Position numbers and translations under genes: made by a program. Shown piece by piece: positions 43,103 through 51,831 of a DNA stretch of 64,000 nucleotides. How positions within the stretch are numbered: the stretch's first letter is position 1; the number at the start of each line of letters is the position of its first letter. The stretch is from Halorubrum lacusprofundi ATCC 49239. GTDB taxonomy: Archaea; Halobacteriota; Halobacteria; Halobacteriales; Haloferacaceae. Location: positions 620,001-684,000 of the forward strand of contig NC_012029.1 in the NCBI RefSeq assembly GCF_000022205.1, written 5' to 3'. The notes under the pieces are model-generated. The model saw only the letters and a program-made list of their open reading frames with translations, searched no databases and was not told the DNA's origin.

Positions 43103-43585
43103 TCAGAACATCGGCGCGACGTGGAGGGCGTAGAGCCGGTAGAGCCCGGTCACCCACGCGCACAGCCAGAGGAGCATGAACCCGGCTACGCCCGCCCGGA
43201 GCCGTGCACGCCAGTGACCCATATCCTCGTGTATTTCGTCGATGTCGACGTCGGGATCCTCGTAGGCGTCAGCATTATGCTTCGCCTGCAAGATTCGGGC
43301 GATTCCCGTGAGGGCGAATGCCAGGAGCGCATACGCCTGCACTCCCAGAAACGCGTGGATCACGGCGAGCCCGGACAGGTGGACGAAGAGCCGCGGAATC
43401 ATCCACCCGACGATCGGGACGGTCGTAAGTACCAGCCCGACGCCGATATATCGCAGGTGCCGCATGAGAACGGTCCACGTCACGGTCTCGGTGTCGATCA
43501 TAATCCATGCCCCGTACAGCAGGAACGGGAAGCTCGCAGTCACCGACAGCCCGGCCACCGCCGCGATAACCGACTCGTCGACCAT
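43103..43585 (-). CDS. Conserved haloarchaeal membrane protein (DUF7321-like)
   Basis: 160 residues from ATG 43585. Four membrane segments: AAVAGLSVTASFPFLLYGAW, IGVGLVLTTVPIVGWMI, HLSGLAVIHAFLGVQAYALLAFALTGI and AGVAGFMLLWLCAWVTGLYRL. Histidines in the segments (HLSGLAVIH, and one at LHVAPMF) could bind haem, but this is speculative. It is divergent from the start of the cytochrome b module and appears to belong to it by position; homologues in other haloarchaea lie at the same place as far as I recall. The long open frame upstream overlaps the next gene and is ignored. Confidence 0.75.
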   Translation of the reverse strand: MVDESVIAAVAGLSVTASFPFLLYGAWIMIDTETVTWTVLMRHLRYIGVGLVLTTVPIVGWMIPRLFVHLSGLAVIHAFLGVQAYALLAFALTGIARILQAKHNADAYEDPDVDIDEIHEDMGHWRARLRAGVAGFMLLWLCAWVTGLYRLYALHVAPMF

Positions 43586-43727
43586 TACCCGCGATTGGAT
43601 CTCCGGCGCGTAAAACTCCCCGATCCGCGGCTCCTCGGTCTGGCTCTCGGGAGCGGATCGCCCCGGACGCCCATCGCCCCGTCGGTAGACGAAAACAGTT
43701 AGCGTCCGGAGCACGTACCGGCGGACA

Positions 43728-44573
43728 ATGGAGGACACCTCGACCGAACCGGATCCGGAGTCGCCGCCGGACCGGTCGCCGGACGAGTCCGACGGCGGCG
43801 AATCTCCCCGAGGCGACGCGTCCCACGAGAGTAGCGGCGACGCTCCCGACGACGCGGACGACCTTGCCGCACTCCGCGAGCGAGTCGACGAGGAGTACGA
43901 CTTCGACGAGTTCGGTCCCTCGGACATGGCTCGGATGAGCGCGGAGGAGTGGGATGCCGCGTTCGATCCGGACTCGTGGATCACCGGTGACCGGCTGCTC
44001 GACCGCGCCGAGGCGGAGTTGAAGTCTCGGATCGCGCGCCGGGACGTTTTCGGCGTGTTAGAGCGCGTTCGCGAGGACGGCGAAGACCGGCTCCTCGTGT
44101 ACTCCGACGAGGGGTATGCGATCGTCCGACCGACGGGCGAGGTGACGGGGCAGGGAACCGTGCTCCGTGACATCGAGCCGATCGTCGCGCTGGCGGCGAT
44201 GGAATCGTACGACGTGCCCGAACCCCCGGACGACTGGTCGCTTCCCCATCCGGACACGGTCACGGAGGGCACAGGCGAGTTCGGCAACCTGATGATCCAG
44301 GTGGTCGCGATCGTGCAGGTGCTCGCGGGAGCGGCACTGCTTATCGCCTCGTTCGTCATCGACCTGAACACGATCGTCGCGCCGGCGATGGGGATCGTGT
44401 TCCTGCTCATCGGTCTGCTGCTCTTCGTCATGGTCGCGAACGCGCGCCTCTCCGATCGGTTCCGTTCGGAAGAGTATCGCGAACGGCTGCGAGCCCTCCG
44501 GCAGGCGAAGGAGCGCCCCGATTTCGTCCCGGTCGAAGGCGGGGTTGTGAACGAGGATACGCGGGACGAGTGA
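43728..44573 (+). CDS. Conserved haloarchaeal membrane protein (DUF7319-like)
   Basis: 281 residues. A 75-residue acidic, disordered start is followed by a soluble domain (DLAALRERVDEEYDFDEFG, SWITGDRLLDRAEAELKSRIARRDVFGVLERV, LLVYSDEGYAIVRPTGEVTGQGTV) and two membrane segments (about 190-213 and 220-240). It stands just upstream of the halocyanin gene. It may be an assembly or accessory factor of the cytochrome b complex; nothing in the sequence proves this. Confidence 0.72.
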   Translation: MEDTSTEPDPESPPDRSPDESDGGESPRGDASHESSGDAPDDADDLAALRERVDEEYDFDEFGPSDMARMSAEEWDAAFDPDSWITGDRLLDRAEAELKSRIARRDVFGVLERVREDGEDRLLVYSDEGYAIVRPTGEVTGQGTVLRDIEPIVALAAMESYDVPEPPDDWSLPHPDTVTEGTGEFGNLMIQVVAIVQVLAGAALLIASFVIDLNTIVAPAMGIVFLLIGLLLFVMVANARLSDRFRSEEYRERLRALRQAKERPDFVPVEGGVVNEDTRDE

Positions 44574-44637
44574 AATGCCGATATCGCGGGACAGAGGCCT
44601 TGTAAGCCCTTCCAAGTCGACGAGTTCAGTCGGTGGG

Positions 44638-44643
44638 TTTAAG
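44638..44643 (+). promoter_or_regulatory. TATA box of the halocyanin-cytochrome b operon
   Basis: TTTAAG centred about 28 bases before ATG 44669; supports a leaderless operon transcript starting with halocyanin. Confidence 0.6.
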
Positions 44644-44668
44644 CGCACCCCGTCCCGAGTGAACCTGT

Positions 44669-45313
44669 ATGAAAAGGCGGGAATTCGTGCGCACGGCCGG
44701 CGGTGCGACCGCCGTGGCCGCGGCCGGTGCCGGAGCGACCGGAACGGTCGCCGCACAGGAGCTACAACCGGTCTGGCCGAGCGCGGTCACGGGTGCAAAC
44801 CTCGGGACGTACCAAGACGCCCGCGGCGAGAGCGAGGTGACCGTACAGGTCGGCGCGGGCGACAGTGGCCTCGCGTTCGACGCCACTAAGCTGTGGGTGG
44901 ACCCCGGGACGACCATCACGTTCGAGTGGACTGGGAACGGTGGCGCACACAACGTGCAGAACGTCGAGGGGCCGGCCAGCCTCGACAGCGGTGATCCGGT
45001 CGGCGAGGAGGGTGCGACCTACGAGTACGAGACAAGCGAGGAGGACGTGGGGATAACCCACTACCACTGCGTGCCTCACACCGCGGTCGGCATGCACGCC
45101 GGCCTCGCCGTCGGTGAGGACATCGAGACGGAGTCGGCCGGCGGCGGCGGGAACACCGGGTGGCCGGAGAACATCGCCCACGTGGGCGTCCCGCTTCACG
45201 CCCACTGGGTCGGCATCGCCGCGATGCTCGGTATCTCGCTGACCTTCGTGTTTACCTTCTATCTGCTGAAGTACGGTGAGTCGGCCCACACCGGCCACGG
45301 GGGTTCCCAATGA
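44669..45313 (+). CDS. Halocyanin-type blue copper protein, membrane-anchored
   Basis: 214 residues. Tat signal MKRREFVRTAGGATAVAAAG, cleaved near GTVAAQ. The cupredoxin domain has the full copper set: His in GGAHNVQNV, then Cys, His and Met in HYHCVPHTAVGMHAG. A C-terminal membrane helix (GIAAMLGISLTFVFTFYLL) keeps it on the outer face. It is the first gene of the operon and overlaps the next by 4 bases. It probably accepts electrons from, or is a subunit of, the cytochrome b complex. Confidence 0.9.
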   Translation: MKRREFVRTAGGATAVAAAGAGATGTVAAQELQPVWPSAVTGANLGTYQDARGESEVTVQVGAGDSGLAFDATKLWVDPGTTITFEWTGNGGAHNVQNVEGPASLDSGDPVGEEGATYEYETSEEDVGITHYHCVPHTAVGMHAGLAVGEDIETESAGGGGNTGWPENIAHVGVPLHAHWVGIAAMLGISLTFVFTFYLLKYGESAHTGHGGSQ

Positions 45314-45699
45314 GCTCCGGCGGTTCCTCGTACGGTGACATCCACCGGTACGAGCCCGCACGTGAGAGCACCGCCGCTGCGATCGCGATCGTGCTCCTCA
45401 CCGTCATCGAGGTCGTATTCGTCTCCCTGTTCGTCTACGGGCTCATGTCCGCGTGGGCCTCGACGGAGTTCGGGAACATGTTCGCCGGTGCGTTGCTGGC
45501 GATGATCTTTATCGACCTCGCGTTCATCCTCCTGCTGTACCGCAAGGAGTTCCTCCCCGACGTGATGATCGTGAAGAAGCGCCGCCGCAAGTGGGAGGAC
45601 CTCTACGTCCGCGAAGAGGACAAAGACGGCGTCGGCGTCGACACCGGTAACCTAACCGAGACGCTCAAGCGGGCCGTCTACCCGTATTACAAGAAGTAA
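45310..45699 (+). CDS. Conserved haloarchaeal membrane protein (DUF7318-like)
   Basis: 129 residues with two membrane segments (about 22-47 and 57-78) and a basic, then acidic C-terminal region (VKKRRRKWEDLYVREEDKD). It sits between halocyanin and cytochrome b with a 4-base overlap and a 7-base gap, so it is most likely a subunit or assembly factor of that complex. No metal-binding motif and no Rieske signature is present. Confidence 0.75.
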   Translation: MSSGGSSYGDIHRYEPARESTAAAIAIVLLTVIEVVFVSLFVYGLMSAWASTEFGNMFAGALLAMIFIDLAFILLLYRKEFLPDVMIVKKRRRKWEDLYVREEDKDGVGVDTGNLTETLKRAVYPYYKK

Positions 45700-45706
45700 C
45701 CTGACA

Positions 45707-46516
45707 ATGAGCCTCAAAAAACAAGACGAGATGGACCACAACGCGTGGCTCAAAGAGCAGGACCTGACGGTCATCGAGACCGCGTTCCTCACCACGCTCA
45801 TCTGGCTCGACAAGCGGCTCCGCATCGTCGACTACCTCGAGCTGCTGGAGACGATGTACTACCGCGCGAACCTCCAGATGCCGAAGAGCCACACCGAACA
45901 GTACGACCTCGACAACAAGTTCTGGTACTGGTACCCGCTGTACTCGCTCGGGTCCCTCTCTATCATCGCGTATCTGGTCGCGGCGGTCACCGGCGCGCTG
46001 CTCGGGTTCTACTACTCCCCGTCGACCGCCGGCGCCGCCGCGCAGGGCGACCCGACGGCCGCGTACGACTCCGTCGTGATGATCATGAAAGACGTCCAGT
46101 TCGGGTTCATGCTCCGCTCCCTCCACAGCTGGGCCGCCCAGTTCATGGTCGCCGCAGTGTTCCTGCACATGCTCCGCGTGTACTTCACCGGGTCGTACAA
46201 GGAGCCCCGGGAGGTCAACTGGATCCTCGGGGTCATCCTCATCGGCCTGACGCTTCTGTTCGGCTTCTCCGGGTACGTGCTCCCGTGGAAGCAGCTGTCC
46301 TTCTGGGCCGCGCAGATCGGCGTCGAGATGGCGCTCGCGACGCCCCTTGTGGGCGAGTGGGCGGCACAGCTCCTGTTCGGCGGCTTCACGCTCGGACAGG
46401 CGACGCTCGTGAGAATGTACATCCTGCACGTGTTCGTGTTGCCGTTCGTGGTGACGGGGCTCATCGCCCTCCACGTCGGCATCGTCTGGGTGCAGGGCAT
46501 CGCGGAGCCGCACTAA
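45707..46516 (+). CDS. petB: Cytochrome b, N-terminal half (haem-bearing)
   Basis: 269 residues. Four membrane helices carry the paired haem ligands: SLHSWAAQFMVAAVFLHMLRVYF and, later, ILHVFVLPFVVTGLIALHVGIVW. The quinone-site region is GFSGYVLPWKQLSFWAAQIG. An N-terminal cytoplasmic region of about 80 residues precedes the first helix. The protein is of the split b6 type, with the second part in the next gene. It oxidises menaquinol and feeds the copper protein upstream. Confidence 0.93.
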   Translation: MSLKKQDEMDHNAWLKEQDLTVIETAFLTTLIWLDKRLRIVDYLELLETMYYRANLQMPKSHTEQYDLDNKFWYWYPLYSLGSLSIIAYLVAAVTGALLGFYYSPSTAGAAAQGDPTAAYDSVVMIMKDVQFGFMLRSLHSWAAQFMVAAVFLHMLRVYFTGSYKEPREVNWILGVILIGLTLLFGFSGYVLPWKQLSFWAAQIGVEMALATPLVGEWAAQLLFGGFTLGQATLVRMYILHVFVLPFVVTGLIALHVGIVWVQGIAEPH

Positions 46517-46520
46517 TCCA

Positions 46521-47309
46521 ATGACCGACAACGACACCCCCATGACGGACGGAGGCACCGACGAGGAAGCGCGCACGGACGGCGGACCGCCGGCCACCGT
46601 GCCGCCGGACGATGAGACGCCCACCTGGTCCGAGCGCAAGGAGCATTCGCAGGGGCTCGCACAGCTCACCTACCAGTACTTCGAGCGCTCCCGCCGCGAG
46701 GACGAGGACCTCCGCACCGAGTCGACGTACGTCGAGCGCGACGTGCTGGGCTTCCCGACGTGGCCCCACGAGACGCTTCGGAACCTCGCGATCACTAGCT
46801 TCTTCGTCGGGATTATAATCCTCATCGCGGCGCTGATGCCGGCGCACTACGGGGAGCCGGCGAACCCCGGCTCGACGCCGGCGATCATCCTGCCGGACTG
46901 GTACCTCTACTGGTCGTTCGGGCTGCTGAAGCTCAACCCGCTTAACCCTGAACTGGCCGTGCTTGGCGGGAACATCGTGATGTCGAACGAGTTCCTCGGT
47001 ATCACCGCTCACGGGATCGTCTTCGGCGTCATCGGGCTCGTGCCGTTCCTCAACAAGGGGAGCGCGCGCCGTCCCGTCGAGCAGCCGTTCTGGGCCGCCG
47101 TCGGCGTGACGGGCGTTATCCTGTCGTTCACGCTCGCGGCGCTCGCGATCCAGAACTTCTTCCCGATCACGCTCGACCTGCTCCTCACCCTCACGTTCAT
47201 GCTGCCCGTGCTCGGTGGCATCATCACCTACGCGGTGTTGAAGACGATGCGTGAGGGGTACATGTACGGCCTGAACCGGCGGTACTACATGCTGCGCCCG
47301 CCGAAGTAA
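46521..47309 (+). CDS. petD: Cytochrome b, C-terminal half (subunit IV type)
   Basis: 262 residues. A 75-residue acidic and basic start is followed by the subunit IV core: TSTYVERDVLGFPTWPHETLRN, LIAALMPAHYGEPANPGSTPAIILPDWYLYWSFGLLKL (the PEWY-equivalent is PDWY), then three more helices (GITAHGIVFGVIGLVPFLNKG, GVILSFTLAALAI, ILLLTLTFMLPVLGG-like). The PDWY motif lies at the Qo site. It follows petB by 4 bases. Confidence 0.92.
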   Translation: MTDNDTPMTDGGTDEEARTDGGPPATVPPDDETPTWSERKEHSQGLAQLTYQYFERSRREDEDLRTESTYVERDVLGFPTWPHETLRNLAITSFFVGIIILIAALMPAHYGEPANPGSTPAIILPDWYLYWSFGLLKLNPLNPELAVLGGNIVMSNEFLGITAHGIVFGVIGLVPFLNKGSARRPVEQPFWAAVGVTGVILSFTLAALAIQNFFPITLDLLLTLTFMLPVLGGIITYAVLKTMREGYMYGLNRRYYMLRPPK

Positions 47310-47354
47310 CGGCCTCGAACATCCGGTTCCGTTTTCCCGCCGCACACTCCCTCG

Positions 47355-47786
47355 ATGTCATCATCAACCGACCACGACGACGCACAGGCGTTCGACGAGA
47401 CGGGCGATCCGATCGCTGCAGACGAACGAGAGGATCCCCGTAGCGAGCCGACTGGGCCCCGAGTCGGGGCCGACGGACGCGAGGTCGTCGTCCCGTTCCG
47501 CCTGTACAAGGCCGTCACCGTCTTCTCGACGCTGGCGGCTGTGGTCGCGTACCTGATCGGCTTCACGCTTATCGACGCCGCGACGATGCAGATCAGCTTC
47601 ATGCGGACGACGATCGTCTACCTCCTGAACAGCGCCGGGCTCTACCCGTCGGACGACGCCCTCGTCGCCGCGCTGGCGATCGGGGGCATCGCGTTCATCG
47701 TCGGAGGGACGGTGGTGTACGTGCTGGGGACACGGTTCCGCGGCCAAGGGATGGGAAAGTCTCAAGACGACTCCGACGAATCGTAG
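47355..47786 (+). CDS. Conserved haloarchaeal membrane protein (DUF7315-like)
   Basis: 143 residues: an acidic N-terminus, then two membrane segments (about 55-80 and 100-125), and an acidic tail. It shares the operon direction 45 bases after petD. No motif is known; probable accessory subunit by position. Confidence 0.7.
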   Translation: MSSSTDHDDAQAFDETGDPIAADEREDPRSEPTGPRVGADGREVVVPFRLYKAVTVFSTLAAVVAYLIGFTLIDAATMQISFMRTTIVYLLNSAGLYPSDDALVAALAIGGIAFIVGGTVVYVLGTRFRGQGMGKSQDDSDES

Positions 47787-47790
47787 GACA

Positions 47791-48069
47791 ATGACAGACG
47801 AGTTCATGAAGGGGTTCGCCCTGTTCGCGCTCGGTGGCCTCGGCTGGCTCACTTTCGGCGGATGGTACCGGACGCCCTCGTACTACGACATCGTGCAGCT
47901 GGTCAACCCGGCCGAGGGCGTCGATAGCGCCTACGGAGAGATCGGTCTCGTCGCCGGCAACGCGTTCTTCTGGCTGATGATCCTCGGTGCGCTGACGTTC
48001 TGGGTGCTGATCCCGGCGAGCCGCGAGCTGCGCGCCGCCCTCGACGACGACGCCGACGCGGCGAACTGA
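47791..48069 (+). CDS. Conserved haloarchaeal membrane protein (DUF7314-like)
   Basis: 92 residues with two membrane segments (FALFALGGLGWLTFGGWY and GNAFFWLMILGALTFWVLIPA). It starts 4 bases after the previous stop and is the last gene of the run. The Trp- and Gly-rich first segment resembles small subunits of respiratory complexes, but this is only resemblance. Confidence 0.7.
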   Translation: MTDEFMKGFALFALGGLGWLTFGGWYRTPSYYDIVQLVNPAEGVDSAYGEIGLVAGNAFFWLMILGALTFWVLIPASRELRAALDDDADAAN

Positions 48070-48349
48070 CTCCCTAGCTGTTTCCTTCTTCGGACCGGGT
48101 GCTGACCCGTATCTCGTTTTGCAGTTCTCCGTCACCGAGAGGCCTCTCCTTTGCGCGCCGCATCGACGTGTCTCTGTGGGCCCGCACGGCGACGGAAGTC
48201 GGACGGAAACGAGAAGGGATCCGCGACGTCGAGGAGCGGTCGCTACGGGAAGGAGAGGTCGATGTGCGAACGCGAGTGCGACGGAGACGAGAGCGACGGC
48301 GGAAGCGATACGGAGACGATGGAAGGCCGTCGGTCCCGGTATCGCCGGA

Positions 48350-48793
48350 TTATGCGATGACGAACTGGTTCCAGATCCCCGAGACGAGGAACCACAGGGC
48401 GTAGTAGGAGGCGAACACCAAGACGAGCAGCGACGCGGCGATCGAGCTCTTCGGGGCCTCGATCGACATGTCGTTGCGTGCCTCAACGTTTCGCGCCTCA
48501 AGCTCGAACAGGTCGGCGATCAGCATCGTGATCACGATCACCGCGAGGATCGTGCCGCTGACGGGCGCGTCGAGAACGAACAGAAACGTCAGAAGCATCA
48601 GTCCGATGTTCGTGAACGCGTGAGGCGTGTACGGTTCGACGCTGTCGCCGTCGCTACCCTGGTCGACGTGGTGCCGGTGTGCGATGTGTCGGGTCGCGAG
48701 GTTCGCGACCGCCATCACGAGTATCGCGTACGGCAGCATCGGTCCGACTTCGGACAGCCAGCCGAGCGGAACGAGGAACTGCAGTGGGTCCAT
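48350..48793 (-). CDS. Conserved haloarchaeal membrane protein (DUF7313-like)
   Basis: 147 residues from ATG 48793. Four membrane segments; the HIAHRHHVDQG run between the first and second is rich in histidine. It is convergent with the cytochrome b operon and, by position, part of the same neighbourhood. Function unknown. The region 48070-48349 between them contains no gene. Confidence 0.7.
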   Translation of the reverse strand: MDPLQFLVPLGWLSEVGPMLPYAILVMAVANLATRHIAHRHHVDQGSDGDSVEPYTPHAFTNIGLMLLTFLFVLDAPVSGTILAVIVITMLIADLFELEARNVEARNDMSIEAPKSSIAASLLVLVFASYYALWFLVSGIWNQFVIA

Positions 48794-48807
48794 ACCCACA
48801 CATCTGG

Positions 48808-49602
48808 TCACGAGTTATTAGAGTGTTTCCGATCAGCGCGCTCGCGAGATCCCCTCGGCGCCGCGAACGCGACTCGATCGACCGTCTCGATCTCGATCGG
48901 TCGGTGTGGCTCAACGGTGACGCGTCGCTCCCCGTCGGTCACGAGCGCGATCGGCTCGCCCTCCCGTTCGACCGTGAGTCGTATCCGGTCCGCCGCGACC
49001 CACGCGTCGGTCCGGGTGCTAAACGGGGCGATCGGTGCGATTGAGAGCCCGCCGTCAGGCTCTACGAGCGCACCTCCGGCAGCGTTCGCGTATCCGTCGC
49101 TCCCCAGCGGCGTCGCGACGACGACACCATCGGCGCGGACCGACTCGGTCTGCCCGCGCGGGAACTCGACCGCGAACTCCGAGATTCGTGCCGGCTCGTC
49201 GGTGACGACGGCAACATCAAACGCGGCCCGCGAGTGCGGGTCTGTCCCACTGTCGACCGCGAGGACGGGATGACTGACGCGCCTGACGGAATCGTCACCC
49301 GCCGACTTGTCGAGCAGCCGTCGAAGGACATCGACGGCGCCGTCGCGATCGAACGCGAGCCGACGGTCGGTAACGGGGATAACCGTACAGTCCGTCGCTG
49401 CGACGACGGCGTCGCGAATAGCCTCGTCGCCGACCGCCACGAGGAGGTCGGAGTCGGTATCGTCGTCACCGATCGTCCTCCTCTCGGCGCTCGTGCTTGC
49501 GGGGCCTGTGAGGTGTCCCCCGGCGTCCCGGACCGCGTCTCGGAGCTCCGACGGTCGTCCGTCGTCGCCGACGACGGCAACGCGGCGTTCCGACGCTTCC
49601 AT
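48808..49602 (-). CDS. NAD-kinase-like protein with an altered GGDGT loop
   Basis: 264 residues. The fold of NAD/NADH kinase is evident: VAVGDEAIRDAV stands where GGDGT should be, LAFDRDGAVDVL follows, and VVVATPLGSDGYANAAGG corresponds to the TPTGSTAY loop that grips the substrate; the C-terminal strands match. The loss of the GGDGT glycines and aspartate suggests weak or no kinase activity. Its start is divergent from no gene; the neighbour at 49661 lies downstream on the same strand order (transcribed before it). Confidence 0.75.
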   Translation of the reverse strand: MEASERRVAVVGDDGRPSELRDAVRDAGGHLTGPASTSAERRTIGDDDTDSDLLVAVGDEAIRDAVVAATDCTVIPVTDRRLAFDRDGAVDVLRRLLDKSAGDDSVRRVSHPVLAVDSGTDPHSRAAFDVAVVTDEPARISEFAVEFPRGQTESVRADGVVVATPLGSDGYANAAGGALVEPDGGLSIAPIAPFSTRTDAWVAADRIRLTVEREGEPIALVTDGERRVTVEPHRPIEIETVDRVAFAAPRGSRERADRKHSNNS

Positions 49603-49660
49603 GTCCGAGGATGCGATCGGTGGGTGTGAAAACCTCCCGGTTCGCGGCGGGCGAGTGGGG

Positions 49661-50977
49661 CTAGAACGGCCAGTCGCCGGTTATCTTCATCCCCGTCGCC
49701 TTCCCCTCTTGTTCGAGCGCGCTCGCGATCTCGTCGGTTGGCTTCCGCGCGGTCGACACGTCGTCGCCGGCGAGGTCGACGACGAGCGCCGTCAGGAGGA
49801 TCGCCTGCTCGCGGAGGTTCCGAGACTCCAGCTTGTCGAGCGTGTCCGCACCCGTGTGTCCCCAGCCCCGGCCGCGCCCCTCCGTCTCACCGGAGACCAT
49901 ATAGCCGGGGATCCCGCGCTCGACGAACGGCCAGTGGTCGCTGTGGGGGACCTGCTCCTCGCCGAGCGCGATCGGGTGATCGAACCGGTCGCTCACGCGC
50001 TCGCCGGCCGCCTCCAGCGGGTCGAAGCCGTGGTGATCGAGCTTCAGGGTACGACCGAACACGTTGCTATCGACGTTGACGACGGCCTTGACGTGGTCGG
50101 GGTCGACGCCCGCGGCAAATTGGGAAGAGCCGACCAGCCCGACCTCTTCGGCACCGAAGCCGACGAACCGCACTCTCGTGTCGAGCTCCTCTTCGCGGGC
50201 CGCGAGAGCGTTGGCGACCTCGACGATCGTCGCGGTGCCGGCGCCGTTGTCCATCGCCCCCTCCGCGAGGTCGTGGGCGTCGACGTGGCAGGAGACGACG
50301 AGGTACTCGTCGGTGTCGGGACCGAGGTCGGCGACCGCGTTCCCGCTCGTCGCGTCGGGCGTCTCGCAGTTGACTGCGACGGTGAGGTCCTCGCCCTCGC
50401 GTCGGCGCGCGAGGCTCGCGCCGGTCTCCTTCGAGACGCCGACCGCCGGGATATCGCCGATCGGCGCATCCGCGGTGCCGACGCTCCCGGTCGGCGGCAG
50501 CGTCCCCTCGACGTGGTTCGCGAAGACGAAGGCGGCGGCACCCGCCTCCACCGCGTGGTAGTACTTTTCGCGGCGGTGGATGAACCGGTCGACCGAGTCG
50601 GGGGTGTCCGACGAGACCATCACGACCTTCCCCGTCAGATCGTCGTCGAAGTCCTCGGGGACGCCGTACCCCAGATCGACGAACTCGCCGGTCGCCTCGC
50701 CGCTCGGGCTCCGCGGGAGCGCGATGCAGGCGTTTTGCCCGCTCGCGACAACCTCTTCGTCGCGTCGGATCTCGCTGTCGCCGCGCTCCCAGCCCTGAAT
50801 CTCGAATTCCTCGATCCGCGCGTCACGCGCGCCGGCGTCGGACAGCGCGTCGCGGGTCAGTTCGAGCCCGGCGCGCTCGCCGTCGGAGCCGGCCATGCGG
50901 TGATCGATATCGACGAGTGATTCGAGGTGATCCCAGCCGGCGTCGCTCGTGAAGGTGTCGCCGATCCAGTCGGTCAT
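49661..50977 (-). CDS. M28-family metallopeptidase
   Basis: 438 residues. The zinc ligands and catalytic acid are visible: SCHVDAHDLAEGAMDNGAG (His and Asp), FGAEEVGLVGS (the Glu pair), NVDSNVFG (Asp) and GWGHTGADT (His). Between about 110 and 230 is a PA domain insert (CIALPRSPSGEATGEFVDLGYG) like that of bacterial leucyl aminopeptidases. There is no signal peptide, so it acts in the cytoplasm, likely as an aminopeptidase. Confidence 0.9.
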   Translation of the reverse strand: MTDWIGDTFTSDAGWDHLESLVDIDHRMAGSDGERAGLELTRDALSDAGARDARIEEFEIQGWERGDSEIRRDEEVVASGQNACIALPRSPSGEATGEFVDLGYGVPEDFDDDLTGKVVMVSSDTPDSVDRFIHRREKYYHAVEAGAAAFVFANHVEGTLPPTGSVGTADAPIGDIPAVGVSKETGASLARRREGEDLTVAVNCETPDATSGNAVADLGPDTDEYLVVSCHVDAHDLAEGAMDNGAGTATIVEVANALAAREEELDTRVRFVGFGAEEVGLVGSSQFAAGVDPDHVKAVVNVDSNVFGRTLKLDHHGFDPLEAAGERVSDRFDHPIALGEEQVPHSDHWPFVERGIPGYMVSGETEGRGRGWGHTGADTLDKLESRNLREQAILLTALVVDLAGDDVSTARKPTDEIASALEQEGKATGMKITGDWPF

Positions 50978-51080
50978 GCGTGTGGGTGGCCGGGGCGCGG
51001 CTCAAGCGTTTCGATGGCGGTGGACGGGGCCGGTGTTGGTGGGCTGTCGCGGCGGTCGGGGATTGAACCGACGCGGAGCG

Positions 51081-51743
51081 CTACGCTCCGGGACCCACCG
51101 GAAGGAGCATCGCCGCGGCCTCGGCGGCCGCGAACGTCGAGTCGTACGCGTGGTTCAACATGAGGTAGGTGACGACGCCGAGCACGAGCGAGAGGAGCCA
51201 CGCGCTCGCGGCGATCCGGCCGACCCGGCGGTGGGGCGTCTCGTTTCGAAGCTCCGCCTCCGTGTGGGTAAGTCCGAGGACGACGGCGTAGAGGACGACG
51301 GGAACGGCGACGACGGAGAGAATGATGTGAATCGCGAGCATGAGGAGGTACGCGTAGTAGATCCAGTCCCACAGCGGAACCCACGCGTACGCCGACTCTA
51401 AGACGAACTCACGCGTTCCGCCGCCGGCAACTTTCGGCAGGTACAGCCCGAGAAACACGAGGATGAGTGTGAACGATGTCGTCATCGCCGCCGCGTGTTT
51501 CTTCACCTCTCCGTTGCGGATCCAGTACCAGCCGAGCGAGAGCGTGACGATCGTGACGGTGTTGACAGCGGCGATGGCGTGTGCGAAGAGGTCGACGGTA
51601 CTCCGCGTCAGTTCAGGGAACAGCGCCTGAAACTGGGGGACGAGGAACACGCCGCCAACCGCGCCGTAGCCGATGATGGTGAGAAGTACGGTGATCGCGC
51701 CGGCCCGCTCTTTGGCCCGGTCGCGAACGCGAGCGGTGGACAT
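51081..51743 (-). CDS. DUF420 membrane protein
   Basis: 220 residues with five to six membrane segments. DUF420 pattern: VDLFAHAIAAVNTVTIVTLSLGWYWIRNGEVKKHAAAM, and WDWIYYAYLLMLAIHIILSVVAVPVVLY. Members sit by cytochrome oxidase genes in many bacteria and archaea and are thought to aid oxidase assembly. AAATAAC at about 51766-51772 lies 26 bases from the ATG, giving a leaderless message. A possible stem (51043-51072) follows the gene. Confidence 0.85.
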   Translation of the reverse strand: MSTARVRDRAKERAGAITVLLTIIGYGAVGGVFLVPQFQALFPELTRSTVDLFAHAIAAVNTVTIVTLSLGWYWIRNGEVKKHAAAMTTSFTLILVFLGLYLPKVAGGGTREFVLESAYAWVPLWDWIYYAYLLMLAIHIILSVVAVPVVLYAVVLGLTHTEAELRNETPHRRVGRIAASAWLLSLVLGVVTYLMLNHAYDSTFAAAEAAAMLLPVGPGA

Positions 51744-51831
51744 ACGCGGAGTTGTCGCGGGACGGTTATTTCGCTTTCGAGGGCGGAACGGGTCGCCGGC
51801 TGTCGGCGGTTCGGTTCACCGATGAGTCCGC

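Noticed and set aside
43586-44431. N-terminal extension of the membrane protein at 43103
   Set aside because: Overlaps the opposite-strand gene at 43728 and is Ser/Arg-rich without membrane segments; the ATG at 43585 starts the hydrophobic core.
44574-44668. Short gap searched for a hidden Rieske or other small gene
   Set aside because: Only 95 bases with a TATA box; no frame of note.
48070-48349. Possible gene between the two membrane protein genes
   Set aside because: The available frames are Arg-rich and without family features; it is most likely intergenic.
51043-51090. tRNA-like GGTTCAATCC sequence on the minus strand
   Set aside because: No acceptor stem, D-arm or anticodon arm can be built around it, and the loop is 8 bases; better read as a hairpin after the DUF420 gene.
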